A stretch of 64,000 bases of DNA from Alphaproteobacteria bacterium. GTDB lineage: Bacteria; Pseudomonadota; Alphaproteobacteria; Micavibrionales; Micavibrionaceae. Where the stretch lies: NCBI GenBank assembly GCA_020848095.1, contig JADLAT010000003.1:157850-221849 (forward strand). The letters run 5' to 3'. The notes under the pieces are model-generated. The model saw only the letters and a list, made by a program, of their open reading frames with translations, did no database searches and was not told the DNA's origin. The translations under genes and the position numbers were made by a program. Of this stretch, positions 45,660 through 53,937 are shown one piece after another. Position 1 is the stretch's first letter. Every line of letters starts with the position of its first letter.

Positions 45660-46217
45660 ATGGCCTACGATTTCGAGAATATCTCGGTTCTGATCATTGA
45701 GGATAACGCGCCGATGCTGGGGCTGCTCAAATCCCTCCTGAATGTATATGGCTTCCAGACAATTCTTACGGCGCGAGACGGCGAAGAGGGCTACCGTGTT
45801 TTCCAGACACATAAACCGGACCTTGTTATCACAGACTGGATGATGAAACCCGTGGACGGCATCTCTCTTAGTCGCCGCATCCGCAACGACGCCCGCAGCC
45901 CGGCCCCCTTTACCCCGATCATCCTCATGACGGGTTTCAGCCAGCTCCGCCGGGTCATGCAGGCCAGAGACGCCGGCGTTACGGAATTTATCGTCAAACC
46001 CTTTAATGCCCGCGACCTTTATCGCCGCATATCACAGATCATTGAAAAACCACGTCAATTTGTCCGCTCCGAAGACTTTTTTGGCCCGGACAGACGGCGA
46101 AAAACCACCGAAAATTATAATGGACCGCAGCGACGCGATGAGGATAGTCGATCTTTAATCGATAAAGACGTATATTATGTAGATGACATAGAGTTGTCAG
46201 ATCCGCCCCAAGCGTAA
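45660..46217 (+). CDS. Two-component response regulator, stand-alone receiver with extended tail
   Basis: CheY-like receiver domain (about 8-128) with the acidic pocket IIEDN (12-16), phosphoacceptor Asp59 in LVITDWMM and the Lys in EFIVKPFNA. No DNA-binding domain follows; the C-terminal 55 residues are charged with two GP-x-RR segments (GPDRRR and GPQRR). Such short regulators act by protein contact. The next gene follows after 11 bases and is likely a partner. No histidine kinase gene is in the window. Confidence 0.88.
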   Translation: MAYDFENISVLIIEDNAPMLGLLKSLLNVYGFQTILTARDGEEGYRVFQTHKPDLVITDWMMKPVDGISLSRRIRNDARSPAPFTPIILMTGFSQLRRVMQARDAGVTEFIVKPFNARDLYRRISQIIEKPRQFVRSEDFFGPDRRRKTTENYNGPQRRDEDSRSLIDKDVYYVDDIELSDPPQA

Positions 46218-46228
46218 GGCTTTTATAC

Positions 46229-46756
46229 ATGCCGCATTTTAATCGCACACCCAAACGCCGTGCCGAATTTATAAAGCCGCCCAACGTCCTCAAAGACAAG
46301 GCCGGCTACGGCGGCCTGAGCGAGAGCATCCTCCAAAAAGCGCAAAAACTCCTAGAGGATAACGTTCAGGATTTTCAACCGCTCGGCATGCTCTATCTGG
46401 AATCTCTGGCAAGAAGCATTGAAAATGCAAAAGATTGGAAAGATGCGCGCGACACCGAAGGCACCCTTACACAAATGCTCTATCCGGCCATGCAGCTTAA
46501 GGCCAATGGCGGAATGTTTGGATACCAGCTCGTCACGCAGATTGCCGACAAACTGATACAGTTTCTTGAAGTTCTGGATGAGCCGGATATCGGAGCCATA
46601 GAAATCATCATGGCCTTTCACACCGCAATCCGGGCTGTTGTCAGCGGCAGAATTATGGGCGATGGCGGCAAAGATGGCAAGGATCTAGCGCAGGCTCTGG
46701 ACATGGCCTGCCGCCGCTATTTTGAACACCATCCGCCGGTTATCGATTTTGAATAA
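46229..46756 (+). CDS. Conserved hypothetical protein, partner of the response regulator
   Basis: A 175-residue mostly helical, soluble protein. I do not recognise a named domain. The N-terminus is basic (HFNRTPKRRAEFIKPPN) and the rest is made of amphipathic helices with an IGAIEIIMAFHTAIRAVVSG segment. It is 11 bases after the response regulator and probably co-transcribed; a role in the same signalling path is inferred from position only. It is convergent with the ymdB-type gene. Confidence 0.72.
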   Translation: MPHFNRTPKRRAEFIKPPNVLKDKAGYGGLSESILQKAQKLLEDNVQDFQPLGMLYLESLARSIENAKDWKDARDTEGTLTQMLYPAMQLKANGGMFGYQLVTQIADKLIQFLEVLDEPDIGAIEIIMAFHTAIRAVVSGRIMGDGGKDGKDLAQALDMACRRYFEHHPPVIDFE

Positions 46757-46774
46757 ACCGCGCCACCACGTTAG

Positions 46775-47596
46775 CTATCCGGCAGCACCCGGCATAACGC
46801 GGGGCAAGCAGCCCCCCAGCCGAATAGGCTCAATCGAATGCGCCAGTCCTGTTTTGTCATTTGTCACAACCAGACACCCACAAAGCGTACCGGCTCCGCT
46901 CGCAGGGCGCATGCGCTCACCCGGCATTTTCTTTATAAAGCGGTGCATGGCAATTTCTTTTTCGACGCCGATAACGCTGTCATAATCACCCGTCATACCG
47001 GCATCCGTTAGATAAGCCGTCCCCTTGGATAAAACATGCGCATCCGCAGTTGGAATATGCGTATGCGTCCCGACAACAGCACTGACCCGGCCATCAAGAT
47101 AATGCGCCAGCGACATTTTTTCTGAAGTCGTCTCCGCATGAAAATCAACAAAAATTGCCCCCGTCGTTTCCCCCAGCCTTTCCTGCGCCAGCATTTCCAC
47201 AAGGCTCCGAAACGGATCATCCAGAGAATCCATAAACAACCGCCCCATCGCATTCACAATGCTGACCGTTCGCCCATCGGCAATCCGGTGTTTGTAAAGT
47301 CCGCTACCCGGCGTGCCCGGCGGAAAATTGATTGGCCTCAAAAGCCTGGGGTCGCGGCCAATATAGGGAATAATTTCCCGCTGGTCCCACACATGGTTGC
47401 CTGTTGTGATACAATCAACACCCCATTCATAATATTGTTTGCAGATTTTCTCGGTAATTCCCGCGCCGTTAGAGGAGTTTTCTCCATTAACGATCACAAC
47501 GTCCGGCTCTAGATTTTCCCTGATTTCCGGCAAATACTTCTCAAGCGCCTCGCGCCCGGAACGCCCCATGATGTCGCCAATAAAAACTATGCGCAT
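46775..47596 (-). CDS. ymdB: TIGR00282-family metallophosphoesterase (YmdB)
   Basis: Metallophosphoesterase of 273 residues. Metal-binding segments FIGDIMGRSG, VNGENSSNGAGI, TGNHVWDQ, and VDFHAETTSEK with GTHTHIPTADAH near the end match YmdB. Family members hydrolyse 2',3'-cyclic nucleotides and cAMP. It lies 19 bases after the 5-FCL gene on the same strand, a conserved neighbour in Alphaproteobacteria. Confidence 0.92.
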   Translation of the reverse strand: MRIVFIGDIMGRSGREALEKYLPEIRENLEPDVVIVNGENSSNGAGITEKICKQYYEWGVDCITTGNHVWDQREIIPYIGRDPRLLRPINFPPGTPGSGLYKHRIADGRTVSIVNAMGRLFMDSLDDPFRSLVEMLAQERLGETTGAIFVDFHAETTSEKMSLAHYLDGRVSAVVGTHTHIPTADAHVLSKGTAYLTDAGMTGDYDSVIGVEKEIAMHRFIKKMPGERMRPASGAGTLCGCLVVTNDKTGLAHSIEPIRLGGCLPRVMPGAAG

Positions 47597-47615
47597 GTTA
47601 TTATGTATCCTTAAA

Positions 47616-48188
47616 TTATCTATATTGCTCCGCGCCCTGCTCAGTCACGACCCAATCAAGAGGCTCATCATGCGCCTCCACCGGGAGATTAAACAAAACC
47701 GCCTGAACGGCATACGCCAGCCCCACTGCCAAAACTTTTTTCTTACTACGCAGATACTGCAAGGTTGCATCATAATAACCACCACCTTGCCCCAGACGAT
47801 AGCCTTTTCTGTCAAAAGCCAGTAACGGCGTTATCACGATATCCGGCTCCATAAAAGATGTCTCGGGCTCCACACACGGCTGCAAGATACCATATGACCC
47901 CGGCACGAGCGTTTTTTCTCCATCCCAGCGCGCAAATTTTAGAATTTTTGAATCCGGATTTATAACCGGCAACACGCAGGCATACCCCGCCTCAACGGCC
48001 CGTTCCAGCAAGGGGAGGGTGTCAAACTCGCGGCCCAGCGGCCAATAAAAGGCAATCACCGATGAAAGAGGGGGAGCAATGGCATCAAAAAAATGCCGGG
48101 CAGCGGCCTCAGCCTCTCCACCCTGAGCAACCAGACGAGAGCGGTGTTTCCGAGCCTGGTCACGAAGAATGCGCTTTTGTTCAATCAT
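47616..48188 (-). CDS. 5-formyltetrahydrofolate cyclo-ligase
   Basis: Converts 5-formyl-THF to 5,10-methenyl-THF. The ATP- and folate-site segments are visible: an N-terminal basic helix (QKRILRDQARKHRSRL), GREFDTLPLL, ITPLLAFDRKGYRLGQGGGYYD and the downstream AVGLAYAVQ. 190 residues from the ATG at 48188; the frame opens at a TTG further upstream. It is immediately downstream of the 6S RNA gene, the arrangement known from many Proteobacteria (ssrS-ygfA). Confidence 0.9.
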   Translation of the reverse strand: MIEQKRILRDQARKHRSRLVAQGGEAEAAARHFFDAIAPPLSSVIAFYWPLGREFDTLPLLERAVEAGYACVLPVINPDSKILKFARWDGEKTLVPGSYGILQPCVEPETSFMEPDIVITPLLAFDRKGYRLGQGGGYYDATLQYLRSKKKVLAVGLAYAVQAVLFNLPVEAHDEPLDWVVTEQGAEQYR

Positions 48189-48210
48189 CCATAAAAACTT
48201 CAAGATCAAG

Positions 48211-48374
48211 GAGTGGGCGCCGCGAAAGGCCGTGTACGAAGGATATCCGCGTGTGCCCTGTGAACAGGTGGGCGCCGTATAAAAGAAGCCACGGCCTCAA
48301 TCAGGGACAGCTCCCTATGCGAATAAGCATCGGCTCCGGGATAAAAATGTATCACAAACCCCGCAGCGACCCAC
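48211..48374 (-). ncRNA. ssrS: 6S RNA (ssrS)
   Basis: RNA that binds and sequesters housekeeping RNA polymerase. It sits between zapA and the 5-FCL gene, the usual site of 6S RNA. A closing stem is formed by 48361-48374 (GTGGGTCGCTGCGG on the minus strand) and 48213-48224 (CGCGGCGCCCAC), with single bulges. Inside are an AGGGA/TCCCT hairpin, a GGCGCCC/ACCTGTTCACAGGG region and an open middle, as expected. The 5' end lies about 6 bases after a good -10 box. Exact ends are estimated from the stem. Confidence 0.72.
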
Positions 48375-48378
48375 GCCC

Positions 48379-48407
48379 ATAAAGACAGGATCACGCGGCA
48401 TTATCAA
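48379..48407 (-). promoter_or_regulatory. Promoter of 6S RNA
   Basis: Minus-strand TTGATA (48402-48407) and CTTTAT (48379-48384) with a 17-base spacer, placed so that transcription would start at the outer stem of the 6S RNA. Confidence 0.65.
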
Positions 48408-48431
48408 GCTTTTTAAGTATAAACAAGCGCC

Positions 48432-48767
48432 TCAGGCGTTTTGAATCCGGCGGGCAATCTGCTCTATACGCTCGGCCAATTGATCAATGGCCCCGACGAT
48501 ACTGGCTTCTTCCTGCTCTTGATTTTCCTGATTTTGCACGCGCGCGCCGAGTGCTCTCACATCATCCCGCAGGTCAAAAACCTCATCCGAGAGCATCAAT
48601 GCCGTCAAAACCAGCAAATGCGCCTCATTATTAGCCGCCCCCGCACGGGCGATCTCCCGGATACGGCCATCAACATAACTACCAAGATTTAAAACCCGCT
48701 GCTCCTGTCCGTCATCACAGGATATCCCAAAGCTGCGGCCATTAATGTTAATATTAACTTCGGCCAT
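48432..48767 (-). CDS. zapA: Cell division protein ZapA
   Basis: Cytoplasmic FtsZ-ring stabiliser, 111 residues. The N-terminal domain MAEVNININGRSFGISCDDG is typical of alphaproteobacterial ZapA, and a C-terminal coiled coil (about 60-110, rich in Gln and Glu) follows. It is downstream of a DUF4164 gene, which it follows by one base, and upstream of the 6S RNA. Confidence 0.9.
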   Translation of the reverse strand: MAEVNININGRSFGISCDDGQEQRVLNLGSYVDGRIREIARAGAANNEAHLLVLTALMLSDEVFDLRDDVRALGARVQNQENQEQEEASIVGAIDQLAERIEQIARRIQNA

Positions 48768-48768
48768 T

Positions 48769-49002
48769 TTATCCGCGCTCTTCTTTCAGGGCACTTTCAA
48801 TCCGCTCTATCGCCTGATCGAGCTTTTCAGCAACAAGCCCGGCATCCAGCGTGTTGCCATTGGCAACAACCGGCGGGCTGGCGGGCGCAGCAAACATATC
48901 GCGCTGCTTTCCGGCCAACTCTCTCTCAACATGACTCACGGAGTTTTCAAGATTATCCATGACGCGATTAAGTCTGGCGATAGCCTGTTGAACAGATGGC
49001 AT
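48769..49002 (-). CDS. DUF4164-type small coiled-coil protein
   Basis: A 77-residue protein with two helical segments of heptad character (1-30 and 52-75) separated by a Pro/Ala linker. Small coiled-coil proteins of this family are encoded next to zapA in many Alphaproteobacteria and may take part in division. No enzyme motif. It is transcribed toward zapA with a one-base gap and is divergent from tkt. Confidence 0.78.
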   Translation of the reverse strand: MPSVQQAIARLNRVMDNLENSVSHVERELAGKQRDMFAAPASPPVVANGNTLDAGLVAEKLDQAIERIESALKEERG

Positions 49003-49191
49003 GTCTGCACCTCATTTTCACTAACAATTTAAGAACGAGCCCACGTTAACAGGCACAGAAAAATTTCGTCAAGAGCCAAGCCGCGTTTTCAACAAAACAA
49101 TCACAGGAAATCTTGTTTTCCCCGCTTGACCCGCGCAGGCGCAGGCGGCATGTTAGCAGACTTAAGCGCTTATTTTACAGGCAGGGATAAA

Positions 49192-51225
49192 ATGACATCT
49201 GTATCGATAAAACCGCAGCCTCAATCTCATGCGGCATTAAAAAATATGGCCAATGCCATTCGCGCGCTTTCCATGGACGCGGTGCAAAAAGCCAATTCCG
49301 GTCACCCCGGCATGCCCATGGGCATGGCCGACGTGGCCACCGTGCTCTATTCAAAATTTTTAAAATTCGATCCAAAGCGCCCCGAATGGCCGGACCGGGA
49401 CCGTTTTGTTCTTTCCGCCGGTCATGGCTCGATGCTGCTTTACGCGCTGAACTACCTCACCGGCTATGAAAAAATTACGCTCGAGCAGATCAAAAACTTT
49501 CGTCAGCTTGGCGCCATTACCGCCGGACATCCGGAAGTCGAGCATGATGCGGGCATTGAAACCACCACAGGCCCGCTGGGGCAAGGGCTGGCCACCGCAG
49601 TCGGTATGGCTCTGGCAGAGCGCATTTTAAACGCACGCTTTGGCGACGATCTGGTTTCCCACTATACTTACGTTATCGCCAGCGACGGCGATATCATGGA
49701 GGGGATATCTCATGAATCCTGCTCGCTGGCCGGGCATCTGGCACTATCAAAACTCATTGTCCTTTATGATGATAACGGCATCTGCATTGACGGCTCAACC
49801 GATCTGTCCTTCACCGATAACACACCCAAACGCTTCGAGGCTTATGGCTGGAATACAATCACAGTGGATGGCCACGATTTCGATGAAATTGAAACCGCAA
49901 TCGCAAAAGCACAAAAATCCGACAAACCCACCTTGATTTCCTGCAAAACGCATATCGGTTATGGCGCACCCACAAAACAAGGCAGCGCCTCTTCCCATGG
50001 CTCCCCGTTAGGGAATGAGGAAATTGCAGGCGCACGTAAAAATCTGGACTGGGCACATGCACCGTTTGAAATTCCGGAAAACGTTTTGAAAGACTGGCGG
50101 GATGTGGGCGCTCAATCTACAGGGGATTCTCACGCATGGATGAACCGGCTCAACCACGCGCAAAATCGCCGTGAATTTGAAGAAGCTCTTTCCGGTGATA
50201 TGACAGCACTCATCGCGCCGCTTATCCGTAAAATCAAAAGCAATTTTGCGACGGACAAACCCAACATGGCCACGCGGCAGGCCTCCGGCAAAGTGCTGGA
50301 AGGCCTTGTCCCCGCCCTTAAAGGCCTCATTGGTGGCTCGGCGGATTTAACCGGCTCCGTCAATACACTTATAAAAGGCAGCGGTATTCTCTCCAAAACC
50401 AATTACGGCGGCCAGTATATTCATTACGGCGTCCGTGAGCACGCTATGGCGGCGGCGATGAACGGAATGGCACTGCATGGCGGCATCATCCCCTATGCGG
50501 GAACCTTCCTGCAATTCATAGATTACAGCCGCCCTGCAGTGCGCCTTGGCGCGCTTATGCGCCAGCGCGTCATACACATCATGACCCATGACTCCATTGG
50601 TCTCGGCGAAGACGGCCCCACCCATCAGCCGGTTGAACATCTTGCCGCGCTCAGAGCCATGCCCAATCTTCACACATTCCGCCCCTGTGATGGCGTAGAA
50701 ACCGCCGAATGCTGGGAATTGGCGCTGAAGAACAAAAACGGCCCCTCCGTATTGGCGCTCAGCCGTCAAAACCTGCCCACCGTTTGTGAGGATCGCGCCG
50801 AAAACGCCAGCGCCAAGGGCGCGTATATTTTACGTGAAAATGGCGAGAAACCGGAAATTACCCTCTTTGCTTCCGGCTCAGAAGTTGCTATTGCTCTCTC
50901 GGCTTATGAGAAATTGACGCAAGACGGCATCGCCGTTCGTCTGGTATCGGTTCCCTGCCTCGATCTCTTCCGGGAGCAGGACGGGACCTATATTCAGAGC
51001 CTGGTATGCAATGATTCCATCAAAATTGCGGTGGAAGCGGGCATAAGGCAGGGCTGGGACGGGATCATCGGCGGGCATTCAGCCTTCATCGGCATGGATG
51101 GCTTCGGCGCCTCGGCCCCGGCGGACAAGCTTTATGAGCATTTTGGAATAACCAGCGCCGCCATTATTGAGGTGGCCAAAAACAAACTTGAAAAACGAAA
51201 AAATAAAGGAATAAACGCCCCATGA
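49192..51225 (+). CDS. tkt: Transketolase
   Basis: Thiamine-diphosphate enzyme of the pentose phosphate pathway, 677 residues from ATG 49192, which has GCAGGGAT upstream. The ThDP motif is SDGDIMEGISHE, with the pyrimidine-binding domain starting near 345 (FATDKPNMATRQASG) and the HDSIGLGEDGPTHQPVEHL loop typical of transketolase. The frame extends to 49126 without conserved sequence. It overlaps gap by four bases. Confidence 0.95.
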   Translation: MTSVSIKPQPQSHAALKNMANAIRALSMDAVQKANSGHPGMPMGMADVATVLYSKFLKFDPKRPEWPDRDRFVLSAGHGSMLLYALNYLTGYEKITLEQIKNFRQLGAITAGHPEVEHDAGIETTTGPLGQGLATAVGMALAERILNARFGDDLVSHYTYVIASDGDIMEGISHESCSLAGHLALSKLIVLYDDNGICIDGSTDLSFTDNTPKRFEAYGWNTITVDGHDFDEIETAIAKAQKSDKPTLISCKTHIGYGAPTKQGSASSHGSPLGNEEIAGARKNLDWAHAPFEIPENVLKDWRDVGAQSTGDSHAWMNRLNHAQNRREFEEALSGDMTALIAPLIRKIKSNFATDKPNMATRQASGKVLEGLVPALKGLIGGSADLTGSVNTLIKGSGILSKTNYGGQYIHYGVREHAMAAAMNGMALHGGIIPYAGTFLQFIDYSRPAVRLGALMRQRVIHIMTHDSIGLGEDGPTHQPVEHLAALRAMPNLHTFRPCDGVETAECWELALKNKNGPSVLALSRQNLPTVCEDRAENASAKGAYILRENGEKPEITLFASGSEVAIALSAYEKLTQDGIAVRLVSVPCLDLFREQDGTYIQSLVCNDSIKIAVEAGIRQGWDGIIGGHSAFIGMDGFGASAPADKLYEHFGITSAAIIEVAKNKLEKRKNKGINAP

Positions 51226-52229
51226 CTTTACGCATAGCCATTAACGGATTTGGCCGGATCGGAAGGCTGGTCGCCCGCGCCATCATTGAAACAAAGCACG
51301 ATGACATTGATCTCGTCGCCATCAACGACCCCGGCGGCAATTTCTTTCCCTTACTGAAATATGACTCCGTGCATGGCCGCGCCCCTTTTAGCGTTGAGCG
51401 TGAGGGCGATAACGGAATCTTGATTGACGGGCGGCGTATTCACCGTTTCCGGAGCCGGGACATCAACGATCTGCATTGGGACAGCGAAGGCGTGGATATC
51501 GTTCTGGAATGCACCGGAAAATTCAACGACCGTGAGGGCGCGGCGCAACACCTGAAACAGGGTGCAAAAAAAGTCTTGATCTCCGCCCCCGCAACGGATG
51601 AGGATATTACAGTGGTTTACGGCGTGAACCATGATCTTATCCGCAGCGAACACAAAATTGTATCCAATGCCTCCTGCACCACCAATTGCCTCGCGCCAAT
51701 GGCCTATGTCCTGCACAAGGAAATCGGCATTGAAAACGGGTTCATGACGACAATTCACGCCTATACGGGGGATCAGAATATCGTTGATTCCTCCCACAAG
51801 GACCCGCTACGCGCGCGCGCCGCCGCCGTAAACATGATCCCCACCACCACCGGGGCGGCCAAGGCCGTGGGCAAAGTGTTGCCGGAGCTTGCCGGAAAAC
51901 TGGACGGTGTATCCGTTCGCGTTCCGGTTCCCAATGTCTCTCTCGTGGATTTTAAATTCAATGCCGCCCGCCCCGTCAGCGTTGAGGAAATCAACGACAT
52001 CATGAAAAAATACGCGGAAAGCTCCATGAAAAACATCATCGGCGTTTATGACGACCCCTGCGTTTCCGGCGATTTCAACCACGATCCTCACTCCGCCATG
52101 TTCAACCTGAATGGCACGAAAGTGATCGATGGGCGGCTGGTGCGCGTTATGGCGTGGTATGATAACGAATGGGGCTTTTCCTGCCGGATGATCGATACAG
52201 CCCTTAAAATGCATGAGGTTGGGTATTAA
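51222..52229 (+). CDS. gap: Glyceraldehyde-3-phosphate dehydrogenase, type I
   Basis: NAD-dependent glycolytic enzyme of 335 residues. The N-terminal INGFGRIGRLVARA binds NAD; the catalytic Cys152 is in SNASCTTNCLAPM and His179 follows. It starts within the tkt stop (ATGA). In many Alphaproteobacteria pgk comes next; here about 250 bases of non-coding sequence and then a class I aldolase gene follow. Confidence 0.96.
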   Translation: MTLRIAINGFGRIGRLVARAIIETKHDDIDLVAINDPGGNFFPLLKYDSVHGRAPFSVEREGDNGILIDGRRIHRFRSRDINDLHWDSEGVDIVLECTGKFNDREGAAQHLKQGAKKVLISAPATDEDITVVYGVNHDLIRSEHKIVSNASCTTNCLAPMAYVLHKEIGIENGFMTTIHAYTGDQNIVDSSHKDPLRARAAAVNMIPTTTGAAKAVGKVLPELAGKLDGVSVRVPVPNVSLVDFKFNAARPVSVEEINDIMKKYAESSMKNIIGVYDDPCVSGDFNHDPHSAMFNLNGTKVIDGRLVRVMAWYDNEWGFSCRMIDTALKMHEVGY

Positions 52230-52329
52230 TATTTCAATATCGACACAAAATTTATAATTTTTGCAAAATGTATTTGACAGAGGCACACCTCCGGAGTCAG
52301 ACTTAAGGTTCCAAACCGTTCTCCGTGGC

Positions 52330-52373
52330 AAAATCGGTCCGTGATGCGCAAGCTTCCGGACCGGTTTTCTTTT
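52330..52373 (+). terminator. Rho-independent terminator after tkt-gap
   Basis: AAAATCGGTCCG (52330-52341) and CGGACCGGTTTT (52357-52368) form a stem with a single G-T pair and a 15-base loop, followed by CTTTT. It lies 100 bases after the gap stop. It may also end a short RNA that starts from TTGACA at 52274. Confidence 0.75.
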
Positions 52374-52419
52374 GTGCACTCTTGTGAATTTCCTCAATCT
52401 TGGTTATACACTCAAAACG

Positions 52420-52425
52420 TATAAT
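52420..52425 (+). promoter_or_regulatory. Probable -10 box of the aldolase gene
   Basis: TATAAT sits 57 bases before the start codon and downstream of the terminator. No good -35 is found at 16-18 bases; TTGGTT at 52400 is only 14 bases away. AAGGAG before the ATG is a strong ribosome-binding site. Confidence 0.5.
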
Positions 52426-52481
52426 GCCGCGTTATAGCGGCTGATTTCTGATTTTTAGTAATTTTTTAAGGAGACATAAAT

Positions 52482-53453
52482 ATGGCCACATCCGCAGCTG
52501 CTCAAAAAGCAATCAATCAGGCCAACGCCTCGAACCTGACGCCCGCCGTCAAGCGCATCATTGATTGCTATGAAAATGAAAACGCGGGCGTGAAAGCCAA
52601 TCTGGTCCGCATGATGAACACCGGCGCATTGGCTGGAACGGGCAAAATGGTTATCCTCCCCGTTGATCAGGGCTTTGAACACGGCCCCGCGCGCTCCTTC
52701 TCCGTAAATCCGGATGGCTATGATCCGCATTATCATTACCAGCTGGCGATTGATTCCGCCTGTAACGCCTATGCCGCGCCACTTGGCTCGCTACAGGCCG
52801 GAGCCGACACCTTTGCCGGGCAAATCCCGACAATCTTAAAATATAATTCATCCAACTCTTTAGCGTCCAAAAATCAGGACGGCAATCAAGCCATAACCGG
52901 TTCGGTTCTGGATGCCTTACAGCTGGGCTGTACCGCCGTTGGCTTCACCATCTATCCCGGATCAGACAACCAGTTCGAAATGTTTGAAGAGGTTCGTGAC
53001 ATGATCCGCGATGCCAAGGAAGTCGGCCTGCCCTCCGTGGTCTGGTCCTATGCACGCGGCGCGGACCTCTCCAAAGACGGCGAAACCGCCATTGACGTTA
53101 TTTCCTACGCTGCGCATATGGCCTGCCTGTTGGGCGCACATATTGTCAAAGTCAAACTGCCGACCGATTTCATTGAGCAAAAAGAAGCCAAGAAAGCCTT
53201 TGAGGCTGGAAATATCGACATATCGACGCAAGCCGCGCGCGTTCGTGAAGTCGTGCGTTCCTGCTTCAATGGTCGCCGTATCGTTGTCTTTTCCGGTGGC
53301 GCTGCCAAAGGCGAAGATGCTGTCTTCCAGGATGCAAAAGATATTCGTGATGGCGGCGGGAATGGCTCGATCATTGGCCGTAACTCCTTCCAGCGCCCGA
53401 ATGCCGATGCCCTGAAAATGCTCGGCAAGATTATGAACATCTACAAAGAATAA
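52482..53453 (+). CDS. Class I fructose-bisphosphate aldolase (FbaB/DhnA type)
   Basis: Schiff-base aldolase of 323 residues of the FbaB/archaeal type, not the zinc class II. The N-terminal VILPVDQGFEHGPARSF and HIVKVKLPTDF, with the probable Schiff-base Lys, match this type, and VVFSGGAAKGED plus GSIIGRNSFQRP form the phosphate site. Strong AAGGAG ribosome-binding site. It belongs with tkt and gap to central carbon metabolism but has its own -10 box. Confidence 0.88.
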   Translation: MATSAAAQKAINQANASNLTPAVKRIIDCYENENAGVKANLVRMMNTGALAGTGKMVILPVDQGFEHGPARSFSVNPDGYDPHYHYQLAIDSACNAYAAPLGSLQAGADTFAGQIPTILKYNSSNSLASKNQDGNQAITGSVLDALQLGCTAVGFTIYPGSDNQFEMFEEVRDMIRDAKEVGLPSVVWSYARGADLSKDGETAIDVISYAAHMACLLGAHIVKVKLPTDFIEQKEAKKAFEAGNIDISTQAARVREVVRSCFNGRRIVVFSGGAAKGEDAVFQDAKDIRDGGGNGSIIGRNSFQRPNADALKMLGKIMNIYKE

Positions 53454-53459
53454 AACCGC

Positions 53460-53924
53460 ATGAAAAAAGGCAAATTTCTTATAATCACTCTGGCGCTGCT
53501 CGGTATTTTGAGCGGCGGCGCGATGATTTTATATGCGCAGGGTGACGGCAACGGGCAATATCTGGCAGCATTAGAGCCTGCTGCGGGTGCTCAGATCTCC
53601 CTGCCCGATGAGCGCAAAGCGCACATCATGAGCAACCACGCACACGGTACGGGGATTGCCTGTAAATCCGAATTTCCGGCTGATTGGAATGAACAAAAAA
53701 TCCTGAGCACGCTCAAAGACCTTGCTGCAAATGATAACCTTGAATGGACGCACGAAGATAACGGCTATGACGTGGGAGAACAGGAAATAGACGGCCTGAA
53801 AGTGCGCGTTGTCCTTAACCGCGCTAAAAATATAATCATCACCGGCTACCCCGTTAGCGTGGAACGCAACCCCTGCCCGTCATCACGGCGCAGACGGCCT
53901 GATGAGGCGGCAAACGATAATTGA
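53460..53924 (+). CDS. Exported EndoU-like nuclease-domain protein
   Basis: A 154-residue protein with a signal peptide or anchor at 5-26. Residues about 50-135 resemble the bacterial EndoU nuclease domain (PF14436) found in CdiA-type toxins: a His cluster (His55, His60, His62 in AHIMSNHAHGTG), KSEFPADWNEQKIL, a DGLKVRVVLN strand and a terminal TGYP. The catalytic pair and the Thr/Tyr near the end are consistent with activity. It starts 6 bases after the aldolase stop with a weak ribosome-binding site. No large carrier toxin and no clear immunity gene is adjacent. Confidence 0.68.
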   Translation: MKKGKFLIITLALLGILSGGAMILYAQGDGNGQYLAALEPAAGAQISLPDERKAHIMSNHAHGTGIACKSEFPADWNEQKILSTLKDLAANDNLEWTHEDNGYDVGEQEIDGLKVRVVLNRAKNIIITGYPVSVERNPCPSSRRRRPDEAANDN

Positions 53925-53937
53925 ACGCACAACAAAC

